NCBI RefSeq assembly: GCF_003060885.1
Contig: NZ_QAIG01000005.1
Span: 1,155,833 to 1,204,337, forward strand
Length of the DNA: 48,505 nt
DNA from: Pseudomonas sp. HMWF032
Lineage (GTDB): Bacteria; Pseudomonadota; Gammaproteobacteria; Pseudomonadales; Pseudomonadaceae
Reading direction: 5' to 3'
The position numbers and the translations under genes were made by a program. Shown one piece after another: positions 10,370 to 18,809 of the stretch; within the stretch, counting starts at the first letter, position 1; each line of letters opens with the position of its first letter. The notes under the pieces are model-generated. The model was not told where the DNA came from. It saw only the letters and a program-made list of their open reading frames with translations, and searched no databases.

Positions 10370-10720
10370 ATGACCAACAAGATTATTCAGCAGCTTGAAG
10401 CTGAGCAAATGGGCAAAGAAATCCCAACTTTCGCACCGGGTGACACCGTAGTCGTCCAGGTTAAAGTGAAAGAAGGTGACCGTCAGCGTCTGCAGGCGTT
10501 CGAAGGCGTTGTCATTGCCAAGCGTAACCGTGGTCTGAACAGTGCTTTCACTGTTCGTAAGATCTCCAACGGTGTGGGCGTTGAGCGTACTTTCCAGACC
10601 TACAGCCCGCTGGTTGACAGCCTGGCTGTTAAGCGTCGCGGTGACGTGCGTAAAGCCAAGCTGTACTACCTCCGTGACCTGTCTGGTAAGGCAGCTCGCA
10701 TCAAGGAAAAACTGGGCTAA
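10370..10720 (+). CDS. rplS: 50S ribosomal protein L19
   Basis: The 116-residue protein is full length. It contains [36 protein letters not shown] and the C-terminal [19 protein letters not shown], all typical of L19, which sits at the 30S-50S interface. TTAGGAGCGCAGC is a strong ribosome site. It is the last gene of the operon and is followed by a strong intrinsic terminator. Confidence 0.98.
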   Translation: MTNKIIQQLEAEQMGKEIPTFAPGDTVVVQVKVKEGDRQRLQAFEGVVIAKRNRGLNSAFTVRKISNGVGVERTFQTYSPLVDSLAVKRRGDVRKAKLYYLRDLSGKAARIKEKLG

Positions 10721-10736
10721 GTCTCGGTCTTTCCAT

Positions 10737-10764
10737 AAAAAAGCAGCCTTCGGGCTGCTTTTTT
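10737..10764 (+). terminator. Intrinsic terminator of the rpsP-rplS operon
   Basis: The stem aagcagcc/ggctgctt has a stable ttcg tetraloop, is flanked by an A run and ends in six T bases, 17 bases after the rplS stop. Confidence 0.95.
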
Positions 10765-10891
10765 CGTTTCTGGGCCGGTGACTGGTGAGTTTTCCGGCTT
10801 CAGTTCTACCCGCGTGGTTGCGTGCCAATAATCATAAGAATCGCCCGCAGCACTGTGGCAACCACATCCGATTGAATCTGGCAGTAATGGC

Positions 10892-11296
10892 ATGACGTCG
10901 AGAGAGCAGGAAATTCAGCGGCGCACCGAGTTATCGGAAACCCGTGTGACCAAGGCGGTGTTTCCGCCAACCACCAATCACCACAACACCTTGTTTGGTG
11001 GCACCGCACTGGCCTGGATGGACGAGGTGTCGTTTATCGCAGCTACGCGATTCTGTCGATTGCCGCTGGTGACGGTTTCGTCGGATCGCATCGATTTCAA
11101 GCACGCCATACCTGCCGGCTCAATTGTGGAGTTGGTCGGACGGGTGATCAAGGTGGGCACCACCAGCCTCAAGGTTGAGGTCGAGGTGTTTGTGGAAAGC
11201 ATGAGCAGTGATGCCCGCGTGCGGGCAATCAGTGGTGTGTTCAGCTTTGTTGCAATCGATGAGCAACAGAAGCCAGTGCCCGTGCTGTCAGGCTGA
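10892..11296 (+). CDS. Acyl-CoA thioesterase, hotdog fold (YciA-like)
   Basis: The 134-residue single hotdog-domain protein has the YciA/acyl-CoA thioesterase II signature: TNHHNTLFGGTALAWMDEV with the catalytic Asp/Glu region, followed by SSDRIDFKHAIPAGSIVEL. Such enzymes hydrolyse acyl-CoAs to free acids and CoA and are cytosolic hexamers; substrate length is not predictable here. It is transcribed alone after the rplS terminator and converges on the MshEN-fusion gene, with 18 bases between stop codons. Confidence 0.88.
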   Translation: MTSREQEIQRRTELSETRVTKAVFPPTTNHHNTLFGGTALAWMDEVSFIAATRFCRLPLVTVSSDRIDFKHAIPAGSIVELVGRVIKVGTTSLKVEVEVFVESMSSDARVRAISGVFSFVAIDEQQKPVPVLSG

Positions 11297-11314
11297 GCTG
11301 GCAGGCCAGGGTAT

Positions 11315-11992
11315 CTACTGATGCAGGCTGATCTTCAGGGAGGCCTGCGACAAGTCGATGTCGTGCAGGCTCAGGCTGCCCATGCTCTGGCCTTGGGGGG
11401 CGCCGGCGACGCGAATATTATCGAAGCGCAGTTCACCGATCGAACTGGGTAGGCGCACATTGACGGAGCCGTCAGCGTTGATCACCGAGGTTAGTTTGCT
11501 GGTGTCGTACAGGACGTCCTTCATCGAGGTTTCTGCCTCAAGGCTGTTCAGCACCGGCATGACGAGTTTACTTAATTGCCCTACAGTGCCCAAACCATCG
11601 CCGCTACCGGCCTGGAGAAACAACCCCTGCAGTACATCGTCGAGGCCTTGGGCGCTGACATTGCTCATCTCCAGGTCGCTCAAGGGGCGCAGGCCGCGTG
11701 GTGTCTGTTCCTGGCTGACGGCGCTGACTTGCGAGCGCGGTGCGTCGGCGCTGGCGATTTGGAAAGGGCTGAGCAGGGCGGCGACCAGGGTGGCAGCGAG
11801 GCGTAGGTTGCTCTGTTTGTTCAGGGCCTTTTTAAGCTGGCGCTCACTCAGCCAGCCCTGTTCAATAAGGATTTCACCCAGGCGTTTTTGGCTGGTGAGT
11901 TGCAGTTTGATGGCAGCATCCAGCTGACCGCGATTAATCAGTCCCTTGTTGATCAGAATCTGACCAAGACGTGAGTGCTGTTGGCTGGACAT
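11315..11992 (-). CDS. MshEN (c-di-GMP-binding motif) protein with membrane segment and exported C-terminal domain
   Basis: This 225-residue protein is unusual. Two 24-residue repeats at residues 8-31 and 37-60 each follow RLGxxLxxxGxxxxxxLxxxLxxQ and are separated by five residues, which is the pattern of the MshEN c-di-GMP receptor found at the N-terminus of type II secretion and pilus ATPases. No ATPase follows. Instead, residues 63-84 (LRLAATLVAALLSPFQIASADA) look like a membrane segment or internal signal sequence. The remaining 140 residues include LSDLEMSNVSAQG (about 104-116), reminiscent of motifs in FilA/DUF6160-type pilus-associated exported proteins, and a beta-rich tail. I prefer ATG 11992; a TTG at 12028 would add 12 residues. 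A role in passing c-di-GMP status to an envelope domain is inference. Confidence 0.7.
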   Translation of the reverse strand: MSSQQHSRLGQILINKGLINRGQLDAAIKLQLTSQKRLGEILIEQGWLSERQLKKALNKQSNLRLAATLVAALLSPFQIASADAPRSQVSAVSQEQTPRGLRPLSDLEMSNVSAQGLDDVLQGLFLQAGSGDGLGTVGQLSKLVMPVLNSLEAETSMKDVLYDTSKLTSVINADGSVNVRLPSSIGELRFDNIRVAGAPQGQSMGSLSLHDIDLSQASLKISLHQ

Positions 11993-12204
11993 CGCGTGGG
12001 CCCATTGTGCTGTAGTGGCGTGATGCAATCATGGCCTGCAAATTGCTGTCTGTCACCCACCCAAAGATAGGGTGACGCCGGCTTTTAAGGCTGGCCTCAC
12101 CGACCGTTGGTCGCCTGCCTCTCTGTGAGTTGATGCGGTGCATGAGACCGGTCGAGGGTGTCATGCTCGTGAACATTACTCACACTGTTCAACGAGGTTA
12201 TTTG

Positions 12205-13101
12205 ATGCCCGCTATTGATCACCCTTTGATTGATCGTTTTCTTGAGTCGTTATGGTTGGAGAAGGGGCTGTCCGCACACACCCAGGCCGCCTATCGCAGT
12301 GATCTTGCGTTGTTCAATGGCTGGCTGCAGGTACGTGATGTGCAGTTGCCGGATGCTGGCCGCGAGCTGATTCTCGATCACTTGGCCTGGCGCTTGAGTG
12401 AGGGTTACAAGGCGCGTTCCACGGCGCGTTTGCTCTCGGGGTTGCGGGGTTTTTATCGTTTTTTAGTGCGTGAACAGCTGATCAGTCGAGATCCGACGCT
12501 GCAGGTTGAGTTGCCACAGTTAGGTCGTCCTTTACCTAAGTCGTTGTCCGAGGCCGATGTTGAGGCGTTGCTGAGTGCGCCTGATCTGGATGACCCGATT
12601 GGCTTGCGCGACCGGGCAATGCTTGAGGTGCTGTATGCCTGTGGTCTGCGCGTCAGTGAGTTGATTGGCTTGACGCTGGAGCAGGTCAATCTGCGCCAAG
12701 GTGTACTGCGCGTCTTCGGCAAGGGCAGCAAGGAGCGCCTGGTGCCGCTGGGCGAGGAGGCGATCTCCTGGATTGAGCGTTATAGCAAGGACGCGCGGCC
12801 GTTTCTGCTGGATGGCAAGCCCAGCGATGTGCTGTTTCCTAGCTTGCGTGGCGAACAGATGACCCGGCAGGCCTTCTGGTACCGGATCAAGCACCAGGCC
12901 AAGGTGGCGGGGATCGCCAAGAGTCTGTCGCCGCACACCCTGCGCCACGCCTTCGCCACCCATTTGCTCAATCATGGTGCCGATCTGCGCGTGGTACAGA
13001 TGCTTCTTGGGCACAGCGACCTGTCGACCACGCAAATCTATACGCACATTGCCCGCGCGCGCCTGCAGGAGCTGCATGCGCAGCACCATCCGCGAGGCTG
13101 A
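12205..13101 (+). CDS. xerD: Site-specific tyrosine recombinase XerD
   Basis: This 298-residue protein works with XerC at dif to resolve chromosome dimers. The SAM-like N-terminal core-binding domain (IDRFLESLWLEKGLSAHT) precedes the catalytic domain, with the first Arg in YACGLRVSELIGL, then HTLRHAFATH, LLGHSDLSTTQIY and the nucleophilic Tyr. The sequence is nearer XerD than XerC, and in Pseudomonas xerD precedes dsbC-hom-thrC exactly as here. ACGAGGTT precedes ATG 12205, and 25 in-frame codons upstream are discounted. Confidence 0.95.
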   Translation: MPAIDHPLIDRFLESLWLEKGLSAHTQAAYRSDLALFNGWLQVRDVQLPDAGRELILDHLAWRLSEGYKARSTARLLSGLRGFYRFLVREQLISRDPTLQVELPQLGRPLPKSLSEADVEALLSAPDLDDPIGLRDRAMLEVLYACGLRVSELIGLTLEQVNLRQGVLRVFGKGSKERLVPLGEEAISWIERYSKDARPFLLDGKPSDVLFPSLRGEQMTRQAFWYRIKHQAKVAGIAKSLSPHTLRHAFATHLLNHGADLRVVQMLLGHSDLSTTQIYTHIARARLQELHAQHHPRG

Positions 13102-13193
13102 GAACGCCGTCTGGCCTGCCGTGATCGGTCTGTTCGGGCTTCTATGGTAGGCTGTGTCGACTTTATTCAGAGCGTCTATCGGCAGGAGTTTGT

Positions 13194-13919
13194 ATGCGTT
13201 TCAACCGCATTGTTGTCGCGTTGGCCTTGAGCCTGACCAGCACTATTGGCGTTGCTGCCGATCCTGATCAGGCCATCCGTAATACCCTAAAAGTGATTGA
13301 CCCTGAGCTGCCGATCGAGGCCATTGCCGAGAGCCCGATGACCGGCTTGTACCAGGTGCAACTGCAAGGCGGTCGCCAGCTGTATGCCAGTGAAGATGGC
13401 CAGTTCCTGCTGCAGGGCTACCTGTTCCAGGTCAAGGATGGCAAGCCTGTCAACCTGACCGAAGCCGCCGAAAGCAAGGGCGTGGTCAAGCTGCTGGATG
13501 CCATTCCAGCCTCGGAAATGGTGGTGTTTGCGCCCAAGCAGCCGAAAACCCATATCACCGTATTTACCGACACCGATTGCGGCTATTGCCAGAAGCTGCA
13601 CAGCGAAGTGCCTGAGCTCAATCGTCTGGGCGTCGAGGTGCGTTACCTGGCCTTCCCGCGCCAGGGCCTGGAAAGTCCGGCAGCCCAGGAACTGTCGAAT
13701 GTCTGGTGCGCCAAGGATCGTCAGGATGCGATGAACCGTGCGAAAACTCGTCAGAGCGTTGCAGATGCGCAGTGCGACAGCCCGGTTGCCAAGCAGTACG
13801 CCCTCGGTCAGATGATCGGCGTCAGCGGCACGCCGGCCATCGTGCTGGCCAATGGCAAAATCATTCCCGGCTATCAGCCAGCGCCTCAGCTGGCGAAAAT
13901 AGCTCTGGAATCCAAGTGA
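13194..13919 (+). CDS. dsbC: Periplasmic disulfide isomerase DsbC
   Basis: The 241-residue precursor has a signal peptide ending near GVAA at residues 19-22. The N-terminal dimerisation domain is followed by a thioredoxin domain with the CGYC active site (C129, C132) and the cis-Pro segment GVSGTPAIVLANGKIIPGY. A second cysteine pair (C172, C194) matches the structural disulfide of DsbC. It reshuffles wrong disulfides and is kept reduced by DsbD. The gene lies between xerD and hom; two hairpins separate it from hom. Confidence 0.96.
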   Translation: MRFNRIVVALALSLTSTIGVAADPDQAIRNTLKVIDPELPIEAIAESPMTGLYQVQLQGGRQLYASEDGQFLLQGYLFQVKDGKPVNLTEAAESKGVVKLLDAIPASEMVVFAPKQPKTHITVFTDTDCGYCQKLHSEVPELNRLGVEVRYLAFPRQGLESPAAQELSNVWCAKDRQDAMNRAKTRQSVADAQCDSPVAKQYALGQMIGVSGTPAIVLANGKIIPGYQPAPQLAKIALESK

Positions 13920-13950
13920 CCTGAGGCTTGCACCTGATTGACTATTAAAC

Positions 13951-13978
13951 AGCCGCTTCGTATGGTGCGGCTCTTTTT
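13951..13978 (+). terminator. Terminator-like hairpin after dsbC
   Basis: The arms agccgc and gcggct with a 10-nt loop are followed by cttttt. It lies 31 bases after the dsbC stop. Confidence 0.6.
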
Positions 13979-13980
13979 CC

Positions 13981-14007
13981 ACGGCCGGGGCTTGCTCCGG
14001 CCGTTTT
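13981..14007 (+). terminator. Second hairpin between dsbC and hom
   Basis: Perfect 8-bp arms acggccgg and ccggccgt are followed by a short T run, only 25 bases before the GTG start of hom. It could be a second terminator for dsbC or part of the hom leader. Confidence 0.55.
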
Positions 14008-14032
14008 ACGCAGTGCAGATGGGGAGTTCAGT

Positions 14033-15337
14033 GTGAAACCGGTGAAAGTAGGCATCTGTGGGCTGGGAACCGTCGGTGGCGGTACGTTGAATGTGCTCAA
14101 GCGAAATGCCGAGGAAATTACCCGGCGTGCAGGGCGTGGTATTGAAGTTGCCCAAATTGCCATTCGCTCGCCCAAGCCGCAGTACGACACAACCGGTATT
14201 AGCCTGACCAGCGATGTCTTCGAGCTGGTGAACAACCCTGAGATCGACATTGTTATCGAGCTGATAGGCGGTTACACCCTGGCCAAAGACCTGGTGCTCA
14301 AAGCCATCGAAAACGGCAAGCATGTGGTCACCGCGAACAAAGCGCTGATCGCCGTACACGGCAATGAAATCTTCGCAAAAGCGCGTGAAAAAGGCGTGAT
14401 CGTCGCCTTTGAAGCCGCCGTAGCCGGTGGCATTCCGGTGATCAAGGCGATTCGTGAAGGCCTGGCGGCCAACCGGATCAACTGGCTGGCCGGTATCATC
14501 AATGGCACCGGTAACTTCATCCTCAGCGAAATGCGCGAGAAAGGCCGCACCTTTGAGGATGTACTGGCCGAGGCGCAGGCACTGGGGTATGCCGAAGCCG
14601 ACCCGACCTTCGACGTCGAAGGCATCGATGCCGCGCACAAACTGACGATTCTGGCTTCTATCGCTTTTGGCATCCCGCTGCAGTTCGATAAGGCCTACAC
14701 CGAAGGCATCACCAAACTGACCACTGCGGATGTGAATTACGCTGAGGCGCTGGGCTACCGCATCAAACACCTGGGCGTGGCCCGTCGTACCGAGGCGGGT
14801 ATCGAATTGCGCGTGCACCCGACGCTGATTCCGGCGGATCGCCTGATCGCCAACGTCAATGGTGTGATGAACGCCGTCATGGTCAATGGCGATGCGGCGG
14901 GTAGCACCTTGTTCTACGGCGCGGGTGCGGGCATGGAGCCGACGGCGTCCTCGGTGATCGCTGATCTGGTTGACGTGGTCCGCGCCCTGACGGCGGATCC
15001 GACCAACCGCGTGCCGCATCTGGCTTTCCAGCCCGACGCGCTTTCCGATCACCCGATTCTGCCGATCGAAGCCTGCGAGAGCGCCTATTACTTGCGCATT
15101 CAGGCCAAGGATCATCCGGGCGTGCTGGCTCAGGTGGCGAGCATCCTGTCGGCGCGTGGCATCAACATTGAGTCGATCATGCAGAAGGAAGCTGAGGAGC
15201 AAGACGGCTTGGTGCCGATGATCCTGGTTACCCATCGTGTGCGTGAGGCGCAAATCAACGAGGCCATCAGCGCCCTTGAAGCCTTGACCGATGTGGTCGG
15301 CAGCGTTGTGCGTATCCGCGTCGAGCAGCTGAACTAA
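14033..15337 (+). CDS. hom: Homoserine dehydrogenase
   Basis: The 434-residue monofunctional enzyme reduces aspartate semialdehyde to homoserine, the branch point to threonine and methionine. The NAD(P)-binding motif is GICGLGTVGGG at the N-terminus. The catalytic region holds GIINGTGNFILSEM and YAEADPTFDVEGIDAAHK. A C-terminal ACT domain (from about HPGVLAQVASIL) would bind threonine for feedback control. The start is GTG 14033, with GGGGAG upstream. It is followed by thrC after 65 bases that contain a very stable hairpin. Confidence 0.96.
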   Translation: MKPVKVGICGLGTVGGGTLNVLKRNAEEITRRAGRGIEVAQIAIRSPKPQYDTTGISLTSDVFELVNNPEIDIVIELIGGYTLAKDLVLKAIENGKHVVTANKALIAVHGNEIFAKAREKGVIVAFEAAVAGGIPVIKAIREGLAANRINWLAGIINGTGNFILSEMREKGRTFEDVLAEAQALGYAEADPTFDVEGIDAAHKLTILASIAFGIPLQFDKAYTEGITKLTTADVNYAEALGYRIKHLGVARRTEAGIELRVHPTLIPADRLIANVNGVMNAVMVNGDAAGSTLFYGAGAGMEPTASSVIADLVDVVRALTADPTNRVPHLAFQPDALSDHPILPIEACESAYYLRIQAKDHPGVLAQVASILSARGINIESIMQKEAEEQDGLVPMILVTHRVREAQINEAISALEALTDVVGSVVRIRVEQLN

Positions 15338-15347
15338 TCCGCTTTTG

Positions 15348-15372
15348 GCCGCCGCAGCCAGGCTGCGGCGGC
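15348..15372 (+). repeat. Intercistronic stem-loop between hom and thrC
   Basis: Two perfect 12-bp GC-rich arms, gccgccgcagcc and ggctgcggcggc, are separated by one base. No T run follows. It may act as an mRNA stability or processing element that sets the hom:thrC ratio. Confidence 0.8.
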
Positions 15373-15402
15373 TCTTGAAGATTCAACCGAAGGTTTGCCC
15401 CT

Positions 15403-16812
15403 ATGCGCTATATCAGTACCCGTGGCCAGGCACCGGCCCTGAATTTCGAAGACGTGCTGCTCGCCGGCTTGGCCAGCGATGGCGGCCTGTATGTACCGGA
15501 AAACCTGCCGCGCTTTACTCAGGAAGAAATCGCCTCCTGGGCCGGTTTGCCGTATCACGAACTGGCCTTCCGCGTGATGCGCCCGTTCGTCACCGGCAGC
15601 ATTCCGGATGCGGATTTCAAAAAGATTCTTGAAGACACTTATGGCGTGTTTGCCCATAGCGCCGTCGCGCCACTGCGTCAGCTGAATGGCAATGAGTGGG
15701 TGTTGGAGCTGTTCCATGGCCCGACCCTGGCGTTCAAAGACTTTGCGCTGCAACTGCTCGGCCGTTTGCTCGATTACGTGCTGGCCAAACGCAATGAGCG
15801 CGTGGTGATCATGGGCGCGACCTCCGGTGATACCGGTTCGGCCGCCATTGAGGGCTGTAAGGCCTGCGAGAACGTCGACATTTTCATCATGCACCCACAC
15901 AACCGTGTGTCCGAGGTGCAGCGCCGGCAGATGACCACCATCCTCGGCGACAACATTCATAACATCGCCATCGAAGGCAACTTCGATGACTGCCAGGAAA
16001 TGGTCAAGGACAGTTTCGCTGACCAGGGCTTCCTCAAGGGCACCCGTCTGGTGGCAGTCAACTCGATCAACTGGGCGCGGATCATGGCTCAGATCGTGTA
16101 CTACTTCCATGCGGCCCTGCAGCTCGGCGGCCCGGCGCGCTCTATCGCGTTCTCGGTGCCGACTGGTAACTTCGGTGACATCTTCGCCGGCTACCTGGCG
16201 CGCAACATGGGCCTGCCGATCAGCCAGCTGATCGTCGCCACCAACCGCAACGACATCCTGCACCGCTTTATGAGCGGTAATCAGTACGTCAAAGAAACCC
16301 TGCACCCGACGTTGTCGCCGTCCATGGACATCATGGTGTCGTCGAACTTCGAGCGCCTGCTGTTTGACCTGCACGGCCGTAACGGTGCGGCGATTGCCGA
16401 GTTGATGGTCAACTTCAAGCAGGGCGGCGGCTTCAGCGTTGAGGAAGACCGCTGGACCGAAGCGCGCAAGCTGTTTGATTCGCTGGCGGTGGATGATGAA
16501 CAGACATGCGCCACCATCACTGAGGTGTTCAACGCCTGTGGTGAGTTGCTCGACCCGCACACGGCGATCGGCGTGCGCGCCGCCCGCGAGTGCCGCCGCA
16601 GCCTGGGAACACCGATGGTCATCCTCGGCACGGCGCACCCGGTCAAATTCCCGGAAGCCGTCGAGAAAGCGGATGTGGGTCAGGCACCGGCGCTGCCGGC
16701 GCATTTGGCAGACCTGTTTGAGCGTGAAGAGCGTTGCACCGTACTGGCCAATGACCTGAAAACCGTTCAGGCCTTTGTGGCGCAGCATGGTAACCGCGGC
16801 AAGCCGTTGTAA
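15403..16812 (+). CDS. thrC: Threonine synthase
   Basis: This 469-residue PLP enzyme converts O-phosphohomoserine to threonine. It has the family N-terminus YISTRGQAPALNFEDVLLAG, the PLP-lysine segment ELFHGPTLAFKDFALQLLG and the phosphate-binding loop MGATSGDTGSAAIEG. The length fits the gammaproteobacterial class 1 enzyme. It completes the hom-thrC pair; the product threonine would feed back on the ACT domain of Hom. A strong terminator follows. Confidence 0.97.
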   Translation: MRYISTRGQAPALNFEDVLLAGLASDGGLYVPENLPRFTQEEIASWAGLPYHELAFRVMRPFVTGSIPDADFKKILEDTYGVFAHSAVAPLRQLNGNEWVLELFHGPTLAFKDFALQLLGRLLDYVLAKRNERVVIMGATSGDTGSAAIEGCKACENVDIFIMHPHNRVSEVQRRQMTTILGDNIHNIAIEGNFDDCQEMVKDSFADQGFLKGTRLVAVNSINWARIMAQIVYYFHAALQLGGPARSIAFSVPTGNFGDIFAGYLARNMGLPISQLIVATNRNDILHRFMSGNQYVKETLHPTLSPSMDIMVSSNFERLLFDLHGRNGAAIAELMVNFKQGGGFSVEEDRWTEARKLFDSLAVDDEQTCATITEVFNACGELLDPHTAIGVRAARECRRSLGTPMVILGTAHPVKFPEAVEKADVGQAPALPAHLADLFEREERCTVLANDLKTVQAFVAQHGNRGKPL

Positions 16813-16828
16813 CGGTCACAGTGCTCGG

Positions 16829-16859
16829 AAAAACGGCACCCGCGAGGTGCCGTTTTTTA
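16829..16859 (+). terminator. Intrinsic terminator of thrC
   Basis: The stem aacggcacc/ggtgccgtt with a 5-nt loop is followed by six T bases, 17 bases after the thrC stop. An A run on the other side may also serve the convergent 2H phosphoesterase gene. Confidence 0.93.
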
Positions 16860-16869
16860 TGGGCGCAGC

Positions 16870-17508
16870 TTAGGTGCCGAGGCTGAAAGACTGGCGCACG
16901 CACAAGGGGCTGAACAACTGGCGTGCCCGGTAGTGAACATATTGCAGGCTGTTGACCGGCAGCTTACGTGGGTGCTCTTCTGCCAATTCGATCAGCCGTG
17001 CGCGAATCAGGGGGGCGTCTACACGCTGGCGATACAGGCCGAGAGTGATGTGCGCGTGATAGGGGCTTTGCCGCACCTCTTGGCTGTGTTCGCTCAGTAA
17101 GGTGCGCCAATGCTGCAACTGGCCCGAGGGGTCGCTGACCGGCAAGAAGGCGGCGCTGGCAAAGCTGTCAGGCTGGCCAATCTCTAGTGTCAGTGGTTGC
17201 CGAGAAGCGCGTCCGATCGCCTTGAATTGCTGCTGACGTTGCCGCTTGCTGACGTCATCATTGTGCCGCGCCTGGCCACTGATAAAACCGCAGACAAACA
17301 CCGTGATGTGCGCCTGGCGGCGCCCGGGCGGGTGCAGCCAGTCGCTAAACGCATGTTGCAGGCAGGCGATATGCGCCAGCAGGTGCGGGCATTGCACGGG
17401 CAGTACCCAGGCGGCATAACGGCTTCGCCCCAGGTGCCACTCCGGGTAATCGCGCTGCTCCGTGATCAGGCTGTGCGTGGGGCCGGTGAGTGGATTGGAG
17501 ATCAGCAC
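16870..17508 (-). CDS. 2H phosphoesterase / 2'-5' RNA ligase family protein
   Basis: The 212-residue protein has the two HxT motifs that define the 2H superfamily: HITVFVCG (H67, T69) and HAHITLGLY (H153, T155). Members include ThpR RNA 2',3'-cyclic phosphodiesterase and YjcG-type proteins, which hydrolyse cyclic phosphate ends of RNA or nucleotides. The N-terminal 30 residues are longer than in ThpR, so I do not assign that name. The start lies 3 bases after the stop of the CaiB-type gene on the same strand, so the two are almost certainly cotranscribed, though no functional link is apparent. Confidence 0.8.
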   Translation of the reverse strand: MLISNPLTGPTHSLITEQRDYPEWHLGRSRYAAWVLPVQCPHLLAHIACLQHAFSDWLHPPGRRQAHITVFVCGFISGQARHNDDVSKRQRQQQFKAIGRASRQPLTLEIGQPDSFASAAFLPVSDPSGQLQHWRTLLSEHSQEVRQSPYHAHITLGLYRQRVDAPLIRARLIELAEEHPRKLPVNSLQYVHYRARQLFSPLCVRQSFSLGT

Positions 17509-17511
17509 GGC

Positions 17512-18711
17512 TTAAATCGCGCCTTGGCGTTTCAGCTCGGCGATTTGCGCCTCGCTGTAGCCCAGTGCGAGCAGCACGATTTGGTTGTGTTCTCCGAGGG
17601 TGGGGCCGACCCATTGCACCGCGCCGGGTGTGTCGCTGAGTTTGGGTACGATGCCGGGCATCTTGAAGGCTTTACCGTCCGGTAGCTTGGCCGCGAGCAG
17701 CATTTCGCGGGCGAGAAACTGCGGGTCGTGGAACATGTCTTCGGCACTGAAAATGCGGCTGGCCGGCACGTCGGCCTGATTCAGGGAGGCCAGCACCTGC
17801 GCCAGCGGCAGTGAGCCAACCCAGCGGTCGATCACGCCATACAGTTCATCGCGCCGCGCATCGCGGCCGTCATTGCTGGCCAAGGTCGCGTCGTCGGCCA
17901 GGTCCGGGCGGCCGATGGCCTGCATAAAGCGTTTGAAGATCGCATCACCGTTGGCGCCGATCTGGACATGTTTGCCGTCGGCGCTGGTGTGGATGGAGGA
18001 GGGCGTGATGCCGGGCATGATGTTGCCAGTGCGCTCGCGAATAAACCCGAACACATCGAACTCCGGCACCATGGACTCCATCATGGCGAAGATCGCTTCA
18101 TACAGCGCTACGTCCACCACCTGGCCGCTGCCGCCGTTCACTTCGCGGTGACGCAGTGCCATCAGCGCGCCGATCACGCCCCACAGCGCGGCAATCGAAT
18201 CGCCAATGCTGATGCCGGTGCGCACCGGCGGGCGATCCTCGAAACCGGTGATGTAACGCAGCCCGCCCATGGATTCGCCCACTGCACCGAAACCGGGTTG
18301 ATCCTTCATGGGCCCGGTTTGGCCAAAGCCAGACAGGCGCACCATCACTAATTTGGGGTTGAGTGCATGCAGCACGTCCCAGCCCAGGCCGAGTTTCTCC
18401 AGCACGCCGGGGCGGAAGTTCTCAATGAGGATGTCCGCCTCGCTGAGCAGCTTTTTCAACACCTCGCGTCCGGCCTCATGTTTGAGGTTAAGGGTGATCG
18501 ACTGTTTGTTACGTGCCTGTACAAACCACCACAGCGACGTGCCCTCATAGAGCTTGCGCCACTTGCGCAGTGGGTCACCGCCGTCGGGCGACTCGACCTT
18601 GATCACCTCGGCACCAAACTCGGCGCAAATACGCGAGGCAAACGGGCCGGCGATCAGGGTGCCGAGTTCGATCACTGTCAGGCCGGCGAGGGGTTTGCTG
18701 GGCAGCTGCAT
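17512..18711 (-). CDS. CaiB/BaiF family (type III) CoA transferase
   Basis: This 399-residue protein has class III CoA-transferase features: PLAGLTVIELGTLIAGPFAS at the N-terminus, GAEVIKVESPDGGDP with the CoA-binding region, NKQSITLNLKHEAGRE, and the catalytic Asp within GISIGDSIAAL. These enzymes move CoA between organic acids through aspartyl thioester intermediates; the acid cannot be deduced. I prefer ATG 18711 because GGAAA is well placed upstream; an ATG at 18726 would add five residues. It is the first gene of a two-gene unit with the 2H phosphoesterase. Confidence 0.88.
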   Translation of the reverse strand: MQLPSKPLAGLTVIELGTLIAGPFASRICAEFGAEVIKVESPDGGDPLRKWRKLYEGTSLWWFVQARNKQSITLNLKHEAGREVLKKLLSEADILIENFRPGVLEKLGLGWDVLHALNPKLVMVRLSGFGQTGPMKDQPGFGAVGESMGGLRYITGFEDRPPVRTGISIGDSIAALWGVIGALMALRHREVNGGSGQVVDVALYEAIFAMMESMVPEFDVFGFIRERTGNIMPGITPSSIHTSADGKHVQIGANGDAIFKRFMQAIGRPDLADDATLASNDGRDARRDELYGVIDRWVGSLPLAQVLASLNQADVPASRIFSAEDMFHDPQFLAREMLLAAKLPDGKAFKMPGIVPKLSDTPGAVQWVGPTLGEHNQIVLLALGYSEAQIAELKRQGAI

Positions 18712-18809
18712 CGGGTTTCCATCCATCTGACTGAGTGCACGACTCTAACGTGAGCGGGCGGCATCGGGTAGACTTGCCGGCTTATTCGACCAGTCAAGAA
18801 GCCCCGTCC

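Noticed and set aside
12130..12204. Extra N-terminal 25 codons for xerD
   Set aside because: The good ribosome site ACGAGG is placed for ATG 12205, and the shorter protein starts at the conserved XerD N-terminus.
15334..16788. Long open frames antisense to hom, thrC, ffh and lysS
   Set aside because: All are complements of highly conserved housekeeping genes with strong codon bias and have no ribosome site or recognisable domain.
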